From assembly GCF_004340205.1 (NCBI RefSeq), contig NZ_SLWB01000002.1, positions 62,001 through 126,000 of the forward strand: a stretch of DNA of 64,000 bases. Direction: 5' to 3'. The notes under the pieces are model-generated. The model made no database searches and was not told the origin of the DNA. It worked only from the letters and a program-made list of their open reading frames with translations. Positions 45,591 through 54,568 of the stretch are shown here, in pieces (within the stretch, counting starts at the first letter, position 1; every line of letters begins with the position of its first letter). This DNA is from Acetobacteroides hydrogenigenes (GTDB lineage: Bacteria; Bacteroidota; Bacteroidia; Bacteroidales; ZOR0009). Made by a program: the position numbers and the translations under genes.

Positions 45591-46616
45591 ATGCAAAAAT
45601 TGCTAATAGTTTGTGATTCCATCAAATTTCCAATTGATGAAGGTTTAAAAAAATTTACCTACAATTTTATTCATTTTTGTCTGAAAAACCTACCAGAATC
45701 CAAAGTTCTGGCGAGTCCATCAAATTTAGACAATCAAGAAATTAAAACCTTTAAAAGATCAAAAACTTTTCTTAACCTACAACTTTACCGAGAAATATAT
45801 CATTACAATCCACAACGGATTATTTATATACCAGAAGCATCTAGTACTTTTTTTAGTTTTATTAGAGTAATAATTTTAAACCTCTATGCTTGTAATGCAA
45901 AGGTTATCATGATTAGCAGCCAAAAAAGAAAACACAACTACCTTACCCAACAATTCATTAAGTTTGGAAAATTTAATCTAATCACTTTTTCTAAATCAGG
46001 ACAGATTCAATACCAAAATTTGGGTGTAAACACTTCTTATATACCTTTAGGTGTCGACACAAAGACATTTGAGCCATGCAGCAAAATAGTTAAAATGGAA
46101 TTAAGAAAAAAGTATAATTTAAATTGTACTACGAAATATGCTCTGCATGTTGGTCACATTAAAAAAAACAGAAATATCGACTCTCTAACTGCTTTATTGG
46201 ATATTGGTTATAAAGTGATTATTGTTGGCAGTAGCAGTACAGAACAAGACATTTCATTAAGTAACTATTTAAAGAACTTGGGTGTTATTATATTTGACCA
46301 ATACATTGAGAAAATATCAGAATTATATCAACTTGCTGATGTTTACATTTTTCCTGTCAAAAATGCAGATGGAGCAATCGAATTCCCACTTTCTGTTTTG
46401 GAAGCAATGTCGACAAATATACCTGTAATCAGTACAAAATTTGGAGGATTAATAGATACATTTCAGGAATCAGAGCATTTTAAATTTTTTAGTTCCAAAT
46501 CAGAGATGATTGAAAAATTCAAAAATCTTAATTTAGAATTAGCCTGCAATAACAGAAAAATAGTTTTAAACGAATTCAAATGGGAAAAAATATTTGAAAA
46601 TATATTACAAAATTAA
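45591..46616 (+). CDS. family 4 glycosyltransferase
   Basis: A 341-residue GT-B type protein. The donor half shows YIPLGVDTKTFEP, YALHVGHIKKNRNIDSL and FPLSVLEAMSTNIPVISTKFGG with the usual E..A..P pattern. The N-terminal half is divergent (LLIVCDSIKFPIDEGLKKF). It is separated by only 3 bases from the kinase-like gene downstream. Sugar unknown. Confidence 0.85.
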   Translation: MQKLLIVCDSIKFPIDEGLKKFTYNFIHFCLKNLPESKVLASPSNLDNQEIKTFKRSKTFLNLQLYREIYHYNPQRIIYIPEASSTFFSFIRVIILNLYACNAKVIMISSQKRKHNYLTQQFIKFGKFNLITFSKSGQIQYQNLGVNTSYIPLGVDTKTFEPCSKIVKMELRKKYNLNCTTKYALHVGHIKKNRNIDSLTALLDIGYKVIIVGSSSTEQDISLSNYLKNLGVIIFDQYIEKISELYQLADVYIFPVKNADGAIEFPLSVLEAMSTNIPVISTKFGGLIDTFQESEHFKFFSSKSEMIEKFKNLNLELACNNRKIVLNEFKWEKIFENILQN

Positions 46617-46619
46617 ACT

Positions 46620-47291
46620 ATGAATATATATATAACAGGCATAGATGGAGCTGGAAAAACTACTATAATAGAACGAATCATACCTGAATTATTTCCAAAT
46701 GAAAAAGTAGAAGTAATCTGGGCAAGATATGAACCTAAACTAATTCGTTATTTAGTTGCTCCTTTAAAAAAGTCACAAACAAATGGAAGTACTAACTTCA
46801 ACGACATGAATGAACAACAATATAATAAATGGTCATCATTCAAAAAGAAAATAACAAAAAGTAAAGTTTTATCATGCGTTATTTTTACAATACAATATAT
46901 TGAATACTCAATTACAATAAAAAAGGTATTTTCGAAACTACGAAAGTCCCCTAACAATACCATAGTGGACCGCTTTATATTAGATTTCTTAGTTGATCAG
47001 TCGGTAAATCATGGACTTAATTTAAACAATTGGATAGTCAAACGGTTGCTATTCAAACTAAATGCCTTTTCCTATGTCATTTTTATAGATGTAGAAGAAC
47101 ACATTGCATTAGTACGTAAGAACGATATTCCTTCAAAAGAATACCTGTCGGTGAGACGAAAATTTTACAAAGAATATATTGAATTGCTTGGGAATGCTGT
47201 TATAGTCTGCAATAACAATTCACTTGAAGATACTATCGCTAACATTTCAAAAAAAATAAAAAAAAATGAGTCTGTATATACTAGGAATTGA
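46620..47291 (+). CDS. thymidylate kinase-like P-loop kinase
   Basis: A 223-residue P-loop protein beginning MNIYITGIDGAGKTTIIERI, with the GxxGxGKT loop at residues 7-14, and a DRF motif (TIVDRFILDFL) as in thymidylate kinases. It lacks the compact length and the rest of the TMP-binding signature of housekeeping Tmk, so it is probably a specialised relative. Its 3' end overlaps the next gene by 26 bases, so the two proteins are translationally coupled. In the context of a polysaccharide locus it may phosphorylate a nucleotide or sugar-derived substrate. That role is inference. Confidence 0.7.
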   Translation: MNIYITGIDGAGKTTIIERIIPELFPNEKVEVIWARYEPKLIRYLVAPLKKSQTNGSTNFNDMNEQQYNKWSSFKKKITKSKVLSCVIFTIQYIEYSITIKKVFSKLRKSPNNTIVDRFILDFLVDQSVNHGLNLNNWIVKRLLFKLNAFSYVIFIDVEEHIALVRKNDIPSKEYLSVRRKFYKEYIELLGNAVIVCNNNSLEDTIANISKKIKKNESVYTRN

Positions 47292-48678
47292 TGGCCTTGA
47301 TTTAGATATAATAGATCACTATATTGAACAACTCCCAAATTTCAAGAAAATAAGAGATGCAGGATATTTGCAAACAATCGAAACAGTTTTTCCTGCAGAT
47401 TCTGTTCCTGCTTGGTCTACTATTTTTACTGGATTAAATCCAGCAGAACATGGTATTATTAGGGGGAAAGATTATGTAGAGTCTGTTGAACAATTTAAAA
47501 AAAACAACAAGATTGACATAACTGGTAAAACATTTTGGGATGATCTTTCAAAAAATGGTAAAAGATGTCTTGTTTTGAATCCATTTTTAGCTTATCCATC
47601 ATGGCCAATTAATGGGATAATGATATCAGGTCCCGCGTTTGTAGAAGGAATCGTTTCAAAACATCCTAGCAATACAATAACATATAAAGATCATGTATAT
47701 GGTGGTTACAAAGCTTTAGGTAATGTTTCGAATCTAAAAAATGACATGGACATTGCTTTTCAAGATATAAAAGATCTTTGGCATGAAACAAAATTTCATT
47801 TGGATAAAGAAAAGTATGATTTGATTTTCGTAACTTTTACAACTCTAGATAGAATACAACACTATACATGGAGATTTTTTGATAAAAAAGACCCTCTTCA
47901 TGAATATGAAAATTTTTTATCAAATTTAATTTTAAAATCATTGAAAGAATTTGACAAAATAATTGAAGAAATAATCTTTAAACTAAATGAAAATGATAAA
48001 TTACTAATAATTAGTGATCATGGATTTGGTCAAAGACCTTACGATCTTATAAATCTAAATGAATTATTAAGAAGAGAAGGACTTTTAATTGTAAATAATA
48101 GTGCATCATCAGGTCTTTATTGGATTAAATTAAAACAAAAAGCAAGAAATTATACAATTAAATTATTATCAAAAATGAGAATATTGGATTTTGTTGCTTC
48201 TAAGGCAAAGAAAATACCTGGTGCAATGAAATATAAAAAATCAGATCATTTGATTGATAAAGTAAATTCAATTTGTTATGTTGACGAACTATTCTGCGGA
48301 AAAAAACCATATATAGGTTTAAATTTTGGAAGCAAAATTAAAGGAAATAAACAATTAGAAGAAGAATTGTTTAACCGTATCATTCACATTCTTGATAATT
48401 GTGTTGAATTTCCAAAATACAAATGGGTCAAACGAAATTTTGAGTTATACAACGGCATGCATTATGATAGACTTCCTGATATTTGTATAGAATTACCTAT
48501 GAATTATGGCATTGAGTATGATCTATTTGGAGACATACTTACCACTAGTTCTACACATTATAAAATATCAGGAGGGCATTATTCATCAGGAACACTAGGA
48601 ATATTCCCTCATCACTCAGGAAATAGAATAATTAATAAAGTTGAAGATTTTAAAACTTATATTCAATCATTGATTTAA
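47266..48678 (+). CDS. alkaline phosphatase superfamily protein (type I phosphodiesterase-like)
   Basis: A 470-residue member of the phosphodiesterase/nucleotide pyrophosphatase branch of the alkaline phosphatase superfamily. Metal and catalytic regions: LYILGIDGLD at the start (Asp9), SVPAWSTIFTGLNPAEHGI (aligned nucleophile position Ser46) and LLIISDHGFGQRP with the DHG metal motif. No signal peptide is seen, so it acts in the cytoplasm, unlike secreted phosphatases of this superfamily. The gene overlaps the thymidylate kinase-like gene by 26 bases. It could cleave or transfer a phosphodiester in the polysaccharide pathway. It is the last AT-rich gene; the next gene returns to native composition. 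Confidence 0.8.
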   Translation: MSLYILGIDGLDLDIIDHYIEQLPNFKKIRDAGYLQTIETVFPADSVPAWSTIFTGLNPAEHGIIRGKDYVESVEQFKKNNKIDITGKTFWDDLSKNGKRCLVLNPFLAYPSWPINGIMISGPAFVEGIVSKHPSNTITYKDHVYGGYKALGNVSNLKNDMDIAFQDIKDLWHETKFHLDKEKYDLIFVTFTTLDRIQHYTWRFFDKKDPLHEYENFLSNLILKSLKEFDKIIEEIIFKLNENDKLLIISDHGFGQRPYDLINLNELLRREGLLIVNNSASSGLYWIKLKQKARNYTIKLLSKMRILDFVASKAKKIPGAMKYKKSDHLIDKVNSICYVDELFCGKKPYIGLNFGSKIKGNKQLEEELFNRIIHILDNCVEFPKYKWVKRNFELYNGMHYDRLPDICIELPMNYGIEYDLFGDILTTSSTHYKISGGHYSSGTLGIFPHHSGNRIINKVEDFKTYIQSLI

Positions 48679-48690
48679 AATCTTATAGAA

Positions 48691-49875
48691 ATGAAAATTC
48701 TACTCTCCAATAAATTCTTCTACCAACGAGGTGGTGATTGTATCCATACCATCCAGCTAAAACAGCTACTAGAGCAACATGGTCATAGGGTTGCTATTTT
48801 TAGCATGCAGCATCCGGATAATATCGAAAATAAGTATTCTAGCTATTGGCCATCTATGCTAGAGTATTCTGCTAAGAAACCGGGTAATCTACTGGAGGCA
48901 ATGCTTAGGCCAATCTATTCTAGAGAGGTTAAGCAGAAATGGAATAGGCTATTAGACGATTTTCAACCGGATGTTGTTCATTTACACAATATTCATAGTC
49001 AGCTATCGCCAATAATAGCACAAGAGGCTCATAAACGGTCGATACCCGTTTACTGGACCTTACACGACTATAAACTTATTTGCCCCTCTTACTCGCTACT
49101 ACGCGAAAATAGGGTATGCGAAGAGTGCCTAAGCGATAAATCGAGCGTAGTAAGGCATCGTTGCATTAAAGGTAGCCTTATAGGGAGCACCATTGGATAC
49201 TTTGAAGCCCTAAAATGGTCAAGTTCCAAATTACTTAAGTTTACTCGCTTCTTTATTTCACCTTCAATTTTTCTGCAAAACAAAATGGGCGAAGGGGGAT
49301 ACCCAAAAAGCCAGATAAGGCATATCTACAATTTTGCTGATGTCTCGAAATTTAGACCTGAGCTATCGAAAGAGAACTACTACGTCTATTTAGGTAGACT
49401 ATCGAGAGAAAAAGGTGTTGAAACGCTGTTAATGGCAGCATCAGAACATCCTAACTATAAGCTGAAAGTAATTGGAGATGGCCCTTTAAGAACGAATTTG
49501 GAAGAAAGGTACAGCTCTGCCAACATAGAGTTTATGGGCTACCGTAAATGGGATGAAATAAAGCAGATACTAGGTAAAGCTCGCTTTATGGTACTACCAT
49601 CTGAATGCTATGAGAATAACCCCTTAAGCATAATAGAGTCTTTTGCGCTTGGAACCCCTGTGCTGGGAGCATCAATTGGTGGTATACCGGAGCTGGTTGA
49701 TTCATCAAATGGAATGCTATTTAGGGCAGGTGATTCGAAAGATTTGTCCAATAAAATAGACGAAATGATGGCTGTTGATAGCTGGAATTACCAAAAAATA
49801 TCTGACGATGCGAGCATAAAGTTTTCGGCCGAAAGCTACTATAACGAACTGATGAAAATATATAAAGGAGAATAA
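48691..49875 (+). CDS. family 4 glycosyltransferase
   Basis: A 394-residue GT-B enzyme. The N-terminal half has ILLSNKFFYQRGGDCIHTI (GG loop) and VVHLHNIHSQLSP, with four cysteines near residues 131-153 (LICPSYSLLRENRVCEECL). The donor half has YYVYLGRLSREKGVETLL and PSECYENNPLSIIESFALGTPV with the E..E pattern. Composition shifts back to native at its start. A radical SAM gene starts 2 bases after its stop. Confidence 0.9.
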   Translation: MKILLSNKFFYQRGGDCIHTIQLKQLLEQHGHRVAIFSMQHPDNIENKYSSYWPSMLEYSAKKPGNLLEAMLRPIYSREVKQKWNRLLDDFQPDVVHLHNIHSQLSPIIAQEAHKRSIPVYWTLHDYKLICPSYSLLRENRVCEECLSDKSSVVRHRCIKGSLIGSTIGYFEALKWSSSKLLKFTRFFISPSIFLQNKMGEGGYPKSQIRHIYNFADVSKFRPELSKENYYVYLGRLSREKGVETLLMAASEHPNYKLKVIGDGPLRTNLEERYSSANIEFMGYRKWDEIKQILGKARFMVLPSECYENNPLSIIESFALGTPVLGASIGGIPELVDSSNGMLFRAGDSKDLSNKIDEMMAVDSWNYQKISDDASIKFSAESYYNELMKIYKGE

Positions 49876-49877
49876 GC

Positions 49878-51008
49878 GTGAAAAAATTACTATACCCAAC
49901 AGACGTTTCTATAATAACTACCTATCGCTGCCAAATGCGCTGCAAAATGTGCGATATTTGGAAGAACCCAAGCGATAGGCAAAAGGAGATTACAGCAGAC
50001 GACCTTAAGATACTTCCTAGCTTTAAGTTTGTAAATATTACGGGCGGCGAACCCTTTCAACGCGACGATTTGGAAGAAATCGTGGAGCTGATGTTTACCA
50101 AATCGCCCCGCATCGTAATATCAACATCGGGGTGGCACTACGATAGGGTAATTAAGCTCGCCAAAAAGTTCCCCAATATTGGAATTAGGGTAAGCATCGA
50201 GGGCCTAAAGGAAACGAACGATCTGCTAAGGGGTAGGGCAGGAGGTTTCGATAAGGGTTACTCTCTGCTTAAGGAGCTGCAGGGCATGGGGATTAAGGAT
50301 ATTGGGTTTGGTATGACCGTATCTAACCATAATCATCACGATCTGCTGCCCCTATATGAAATCTCCAAGGAGCTTAAGATGGAATTTGCAACTGCCGCCT
50401 TCCATAACTCCTTCTATTTTCACAAGTACGATAACCTGATAAGCAACAAATCGGCTGTTAACGCCGACTTTGAGAAGCTGGTAAATGCCCTGCTAAAGGA
50501 GAATAACCCCAAAAGCTGGTTTAGGGCATTCTTTAACCTAGGCCTTATAAACTACATAAATGGTGGACGAAGAATGCTACCATGCGAAGCGGGTTCGGCA
50601 AACTTCTTTATTGAGCCTTATGGAGAGGTTTACCCCTGTAATGGCCTTGAGGAAGGTATTTGGAAGCAGAGTATGGGTAACATCCGCGAGGTTAAAACAT
50701 TCGAAGAGCTATGGTTTAGCGAAAGAGCACAACAGGTAAGAGAGCGCGTATCCAGCTGCCCCAAAAACTGCTGGATGGTTGGTACAGCAGCCCCTGTAAT
50801 GAAAAAGCACATACAGCACCCCGCTCTTTGGGTTGCTAAGAATAAAATTAAAAGCTTGCTGGGTAAACCTGTTTGCGTAGATAGTATTCCTTGGTATAAT
50901 GTGGGTCAAGATCCTAGACAGGGCGACTTAAACTATAGCCGCATAGATCATTACAACGACAACACAGGCGTTAAACCAGATCCTTCAATTCCACTAGTTG
51001 AAGAATAG
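49878..51008 (+). CDS. radical SAM/SPASM-domain protein
   Basis: A 376-residue radical SAM enzyme starting with GTG at 49878. The 4Fe-4S motif is Cys18, Cys22, Cys25 in TTYRCQMRCKMCDIWKNP, followed by FVNITGGEPFQRDDL. The C-terminal part has a SPASM-like cysteine set (MLPCEAGSANFFIEPYGEVYPCNG in part, and VSSCPKNCWMVG) expected to hold one or two more clusters. SPASM proteins modify peptides, enzymes or small molecules; here the place between two glycosyltransferases suggests modification of a sugar or linked residue. Substrate not predictable. Confidence 0.88.
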   Translation: MKKLLYPTDVSIITTYRCQMRCKMCDIWKNPSDRQKEITADDLKILPSFKFVNITGGEPFQRDDLEEIVELMFTKSPRIVISTSGWHYDRVIKLAKKFPNIGIRVSIEGLKETNDLLRGRAGGFDKGYSLLKELQGMGIKDIGFGMTVSNHNHHDLLPLYEISKELKMEFATAAFHNSFYFHKYDNLISNKSAVNADFEKLVNALLKENNPKSWFRAFFNLGLINYINGGRRMLPCEAGSANFFIEPYGEVYPCNGLEEGIWKQSMGNIREVKTFEELWFSERAQQVRERVSSCPKNCWMVGTAAPVMKKHIQHPALWVAKNKIKSLLGKPVCVDSIPWYNVGQDPRQGDLNYSRIDHYNDNTGVKPDPSIPLVEE

Positions 51009-51043
51009 AAACATTTTTTACCTATAGCTAACACTATCCTACA

Positions 51044-52141
51044 TTGAAAGTATTCGTAACCGGTACTAGAGGTATACCCGATATTCAGGGAGGCGTAGAA
51101 ACCCACTGCGAGCAGCTTTACCCTCCAATGAAGGTCCAACAGGACATTGACATTACGGTAATTCGCAGAAGCGCCTACGTAACACCCGCTAACAATATTG
51201 GCATCTATAAGGATATCAGAGTTAAGAACCTTTACTCTCCAAAAAGCAAAAGCTTTGAGGCAATAGTGCATAGCTTTCTAGCCGTACTATACGCTGCTAT
51301 TAAACGCCCGGATATTCTTCATATTCATGCCGTAGGTCCCAACTTAGTTACACCGCTTGCCCAGTTGTTAGGTCTTAGGGTTGTTATGACGCATCATGGT
51401 CCCGATTACGAAAGGAAAAAGTGGGGTAGGTTGGCTAAAACGTTCCTTAAGCTAGGCGAGTGGGCAGGCGTTAAGTTTGCCAGTAAGGTTATTGTAATTT
51501 CAAACGGCATTGGCAAGGGTATTGATCAAAAATATGGTAGAAAGGATTATATTCTTATACCCAATGGCGTACCGAAAGCTGTAAAAGATAATGGTGTTGA
51601 CTACATAAGCAGCTTAGGCTTAGAGCCTCAAGGTTATATTTTTGCCTTAGGCCGTTTTGTACCCGAAAAGGGATTCGACTACCTAATTAAAGCATGGAAG
51701 CAATCGTCAGCATCAAAAGATTTTAAGCTGGTAATAGCTGGCGATGCCGATCACGAAACCGACTATTCGTTAAAGCTTAAAGAGCTGGCAAAAAAAGAAG
51801 GTGTTATCCTTACGGGATTCATAAAAGGTAGTCCACTATATCAGCTCTACACGCACGCTAAGCTATTTGTTATACCCTCATTTTACGAAGGTTTACCAAT
51901 AGCCCTTCTTGAGGCTATGAGCTACGATTTAAACATTCTTGCAAGCGATATCGAGCCAAACCTAGAGGTTAAGCTCCCCAGCACTACCTATTTTAAAACG
52001 GGTAGCATAGAAGATTTATCGACTAGAATAAACGAGAAGTTGGCAGATTCTACAGCTTCCTGCTCATACGATATGTCGAGATATAATTGGGATAGCATTG
52101 CAAAAGAAACCTACTTCGTATATAAAAAAGTACTAGAATAA
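51044..52141 (+). CDS. family 4 glycosyltransferase (DUF1972-type N-terminus)
   Basis: A 365-residue GT-B enzyme starting with TTG at 51044. KVFVTGTRGIPDIQGGVETH is the DUF1972-type start often seen in rhamnosyl- and related transferases. The donor half has IFALGRFVPEKGFDYLIKAW, IPSFYEGLPIALLEAMSYDL and NILASDIEPNLEV. It is the last gene of this block before the 900-base heptad-rich gap. Confidence 0.9.
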   Translation: MKVFVTGTRGIPDIQGGVETHCEQLYPPMKVQQDIDITVIRRSAYVTPANNIGIYKDIRVKNLYSPKSKSFEAIVHSFLAVLYAAIKRPDILHIHAVGPNLVTPLAQLLGLRVVMTHHGPDYERKKWGRLAKTFLKLGEWAGVKFASKVIVISNGIGKGIDQKYGRKDYILIPNGVPKAVKDNGVDYISSLGLEPQGYIFALGRFVPEKGFDYLIKAWKQSSASKDFKLVIAGDADHETDYSLKLKELAKKEGVILTGFIKGSPLYQLYTHAKLFVIPSFYEGLPIALLEAMSYDLNILASDIEPNLEVKLPSTTYFKTGSIEDLSTRINEKLADSTASCSYDMSRYNWDSIAKETYFVYKKVLE

Positions 52142-52445
52142 CTACCGTACCTACCCCACAAATTCAACCAGAATGGTAACACGATGTACGTGAAAAATGA
52201 AAGATGAAAACATGAAAAATCTCAGTTCACGACTCACGGTTCGCACTTAACGCATCACGCATCACAGTTCACGCCTTCCGACTAACGACTAACGACTAAC
52301 GACTAACGACTCCATTCTAACTATTCCTCACCACCCAATCACCCAATCACAAGATCACTTGTTCCCTATTCCCGACTAACATCTCCCGGTTCACGCCTCA
52401 CCCGTCACGCCTCACTATTCCCTTCTCCCTACTCACTTTTTTAAA
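52142..52445 (+). repeat. long heptad-phased repeat tract
   Basis: From about 52215 to 52435 nearly every 7 bases give a unit ending AAC, CAC or CCC with T at the fourth place, for example GACTCAC, GCATCAC, GACTAAC (four in a row), GGTTCAC, GCCTCAC. The phase is kept for most of the tract, with a few 8-base units. An ATGAAA-type block lies at 52190-52215. No gene. Confidence 0.8.
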
Positions 52446-52650
52446 ACCACAGCAATTCCAACTAGGTACTACCACGTGTTTTAGCTTGGTATCACCCGAG
52501 TAGCATGCCGTTATTACTGCTGTTCGGGGTTGGTATCACCGTAATATCAGGCGCAAATCACTACGAGTTTCGAGTCAAAATCATATACTGTTTGGGGTTG
52601 ATTTCATAGTGATATTAGGAGCAAAATCATAGTGAAAACAAAAGGATGAA
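52446..52650. other. non-coding stretch with roughly 21- to 25-base repeats
   Basis: Contains imperfectly recurring GGGTTG, ATCATAGTGA and ATATTAGGAGCAAA-type segments between the two heptad tracts. No frame or family recognised. Confidence 0.3.
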
Positions 52651-52995
52651 ATATTTTCATTCCCCGAATTTTCACGAATTGCGCAAATTACTCCCGGTGT
52701 TCCCTTATGCTATTCCTTTGTGAACTTTGTGGTTGGAAGAAAAATGAAAGATGAAAACATGAAAAATTTCGGTTCACGGTTCACTGTTCACGCCTCGCGC
52801 CTCACGACTAACGACTAACGATTAACCACTCCCGTCTAGCTCGGTGTTCCTCTGTTCCTCAGCGTCTCTGTGTTGGGAAATGAAAAGTGAAAAATGAAAG
52901 ATGAAAAATTCGTATACGGTACACTCTTCACTCGATCACGGCTCACCTCTCACGGTTCACTGCTCCCGACTAACGATTCCCTACTCACACAATCA
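52651..52995 (+). repeat. heptad-phased repeat tract with ATGAAA blocks
   Basis: Modules in order: ATGAAA repeats, an ACGAATTGCGCAAATTAC segment, heptads (GGTTCAC, TGTTCAC, GCCTCGC, GACTAAC, GATTAAC), the CTCAGCGTCTCTGTG module, more ATGAAA repeats and heptads. Bases 52911-52970 have a near-identical inverted copy at 36181-36240. Confidence 0.8.
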
Positions 52996-53050
52996 CTCGT
53001 TGAACATATCGGAGTAAACGGAACCGGCATTAATTCCTGACTAGTTCAAG

Positions 53051-53917
53051 TTAATGCTTCTTTTTCCCTTTTCTTACCATTTTAGTCGGTTGTTCTACCC
53101 CTTTTTCAAGCTTCTTAATGCTATCAGCAACGGGTAAGTCTTCAGGCATAGTTCCCCCTATTTCTTCTATTGTTTTCCTCACCTTCTTACCTACCTCAAA
53201 GTGGGTATTATTTGCATTTGCCTTACCTTTAATCTTGTCCCTTTTAAGTTTCTCTTCAGTTTGTGTTGCTCGAAATAAATTTGCGGCTAGTTCAGTACTA
53301 CCCATGTGATCTAATATTTGTTGACTCTTTCTTAGGCCTTTTCTTTGATGTATGCCTTTTGCATCAAGTCCACCATAAAGTCCCATATAGCCGTGATTTT
53401 GGAATATAGCATAATCGATAGGGTCAATAACGCCAGCCCCCTTTGCTGTGTCAGCAAGCTGCAAGTTATGCTTTTTCATCTCATTACGGAGAAACAAGCG
53501 CTTTTCATCCTCGGTTGACAAGCGAGAATACTCCTCCATCTGTCTAATTTCCTGTAGGCGTGTTTGTACTGCAAAGTATGTTTGCCCTATGGCAACCACC
53601 TCCTTAGTAGGGTCTGCATTTTGAACAATTAAGTAACATGCATAACGTGATAGCATTACGCCATCATCGAACCCTCGTTCAGCTCCAGAACCAATTTTAA
53701 CCATCTCGTGGAATTCCACGAAATGGTTATCAATCTCCTGTCCGCTGTTTTTACAAGCCTCCTTTGCTTTATCTATTACTGGCTTAAGATTTCTATACTC
53801 AGTATACTCTAAAACTTTAGACAATTCTCTTGCGCTCCAATATTCGTTTCCGTTTTCGTCAAACCTTTTTATTTGCTCAAATAGGGTTTGGCTTGGTTGG
53901 GGTAAATTTTCTGACAT
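53051..53917 (-). CDS. dinD: DNA-damage-inducible protein D-like (DinD)
   Basis: A 288-residue DinD-like protein. N-terminal Bro-N/DinD region FDENGNEYWSARELSKVLEYTEYRN (core YWSARELSKVLEY) and GVMLSRYACYLIVQNADPTKEV (core LSRYACYLIVQNADP), then AIGQTYFAVQTRLQE and the helical part LFRATQTEEKLKRDKI. In E. coli DinD is LexA-controlled and inhibits RecA filaments. The C-terminal tail is strongly basic (KKLEKGVEQPTKMVRKGKKKH in part). No LexA-type operator was recognised. It lies alone between repeat-rich gaps, probably as mobile cargo. Confidence 0.85.
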   Translation of the reverse strand: MSENLPQPSQTLFEQIKRFDENGNEYWSARELSKVLEYTEYRNLKPVIDKAKEACKNSGQEIDNHFVEFHEMVKIGSGAERGFDDGVMLSRYACYLIVQNADPTKEVVAIGQTYFAVQTRLQEIRQMEEYSRLSTEDEKRLFLRNEMKKHNLQLADTAKGAGVIDPIDYAIFQNHGYMGLYGGLDAKGIHQRKGLRKSQQILDHMGSTELAANLFRATQTEEKLKRDKIKGKANANNTHFEVGKKVRKTIEEIGGTMPEDLPVADSIKKLEKGVEQPTKMVRKGKKKH

Positions 53918-54568
53918 AATTCCTTGTGTTTATTTGATACCATCACCCTGCCAGAAATACGGCCGAAGATTCTTTTGGCGTAAAAGGTAGGATATTTAGT
54001 TCTAGCTTAGCCGTTGGTTAAGATTTTGGATTAAAGTTTTATAAAGGTAGCTGAAGGTTTTGGATGCACCAAAGGAGGGTGGCCATTTTTTTAAAGTGCA
54101 TGGATGAAAATGAAAAATGAAAGGATGAAAGAATGAGCTATTTTCATTCCGCCAATATTTGCGAATTACGCGAATTACACTTTGTGGCTGAAAGAAGATG
54201 AAAAATGAAAAGTGAAAAATGAAAGATAAAAGATGAAAAATTTCGGTTCACGGTTCACTGTTCACGCCTCGCGCCTCACGGTTCACTCTTCACCCATCAC
54301 TACTAACGATTTCCTACTTCCGCTTTACGACTCTCTGCTACTAGCTCTCGCGTTCGCTCGATCACAGGTTTCCTTGTTCACTCCTCCCTACTCACTGTCC
54401 ACGCATCACGCATCACCACTTCCGACTATCTAATTACGCGTCATCCGCCACTATTCCCGCATCACAATTCACAAAAAGCCCTGATTATGTGGTGTAAATA
54501 CCCCAAAATTCATAAATTGCAAATAAGCACCCTTTTATACGGGCAGTAAAAAAATTGACGTATTTGAC
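53918..54568 (+). repeat. non-coding gap with heptad-phased tract
   Basis: The first 180 bases hold no clear feature except the presumed dinD upstream region. From 54100 follow ATGAAA repeats, the GCGAATTAC repeat (54150-54180), and heptads CGGTTCA, CTGTTCA, CGCCTCG, CGCCTCA and similar until about 54460. Forward orientation. Confidence 0.7.

Noticed and set aside
54233-54433. Short frame with SRFTVHASRLTVH-type repeats
   Set aside because: It is the translation of a heptad-phased non-coding tract; the same kind of frame appears in every such tract and on either strand.
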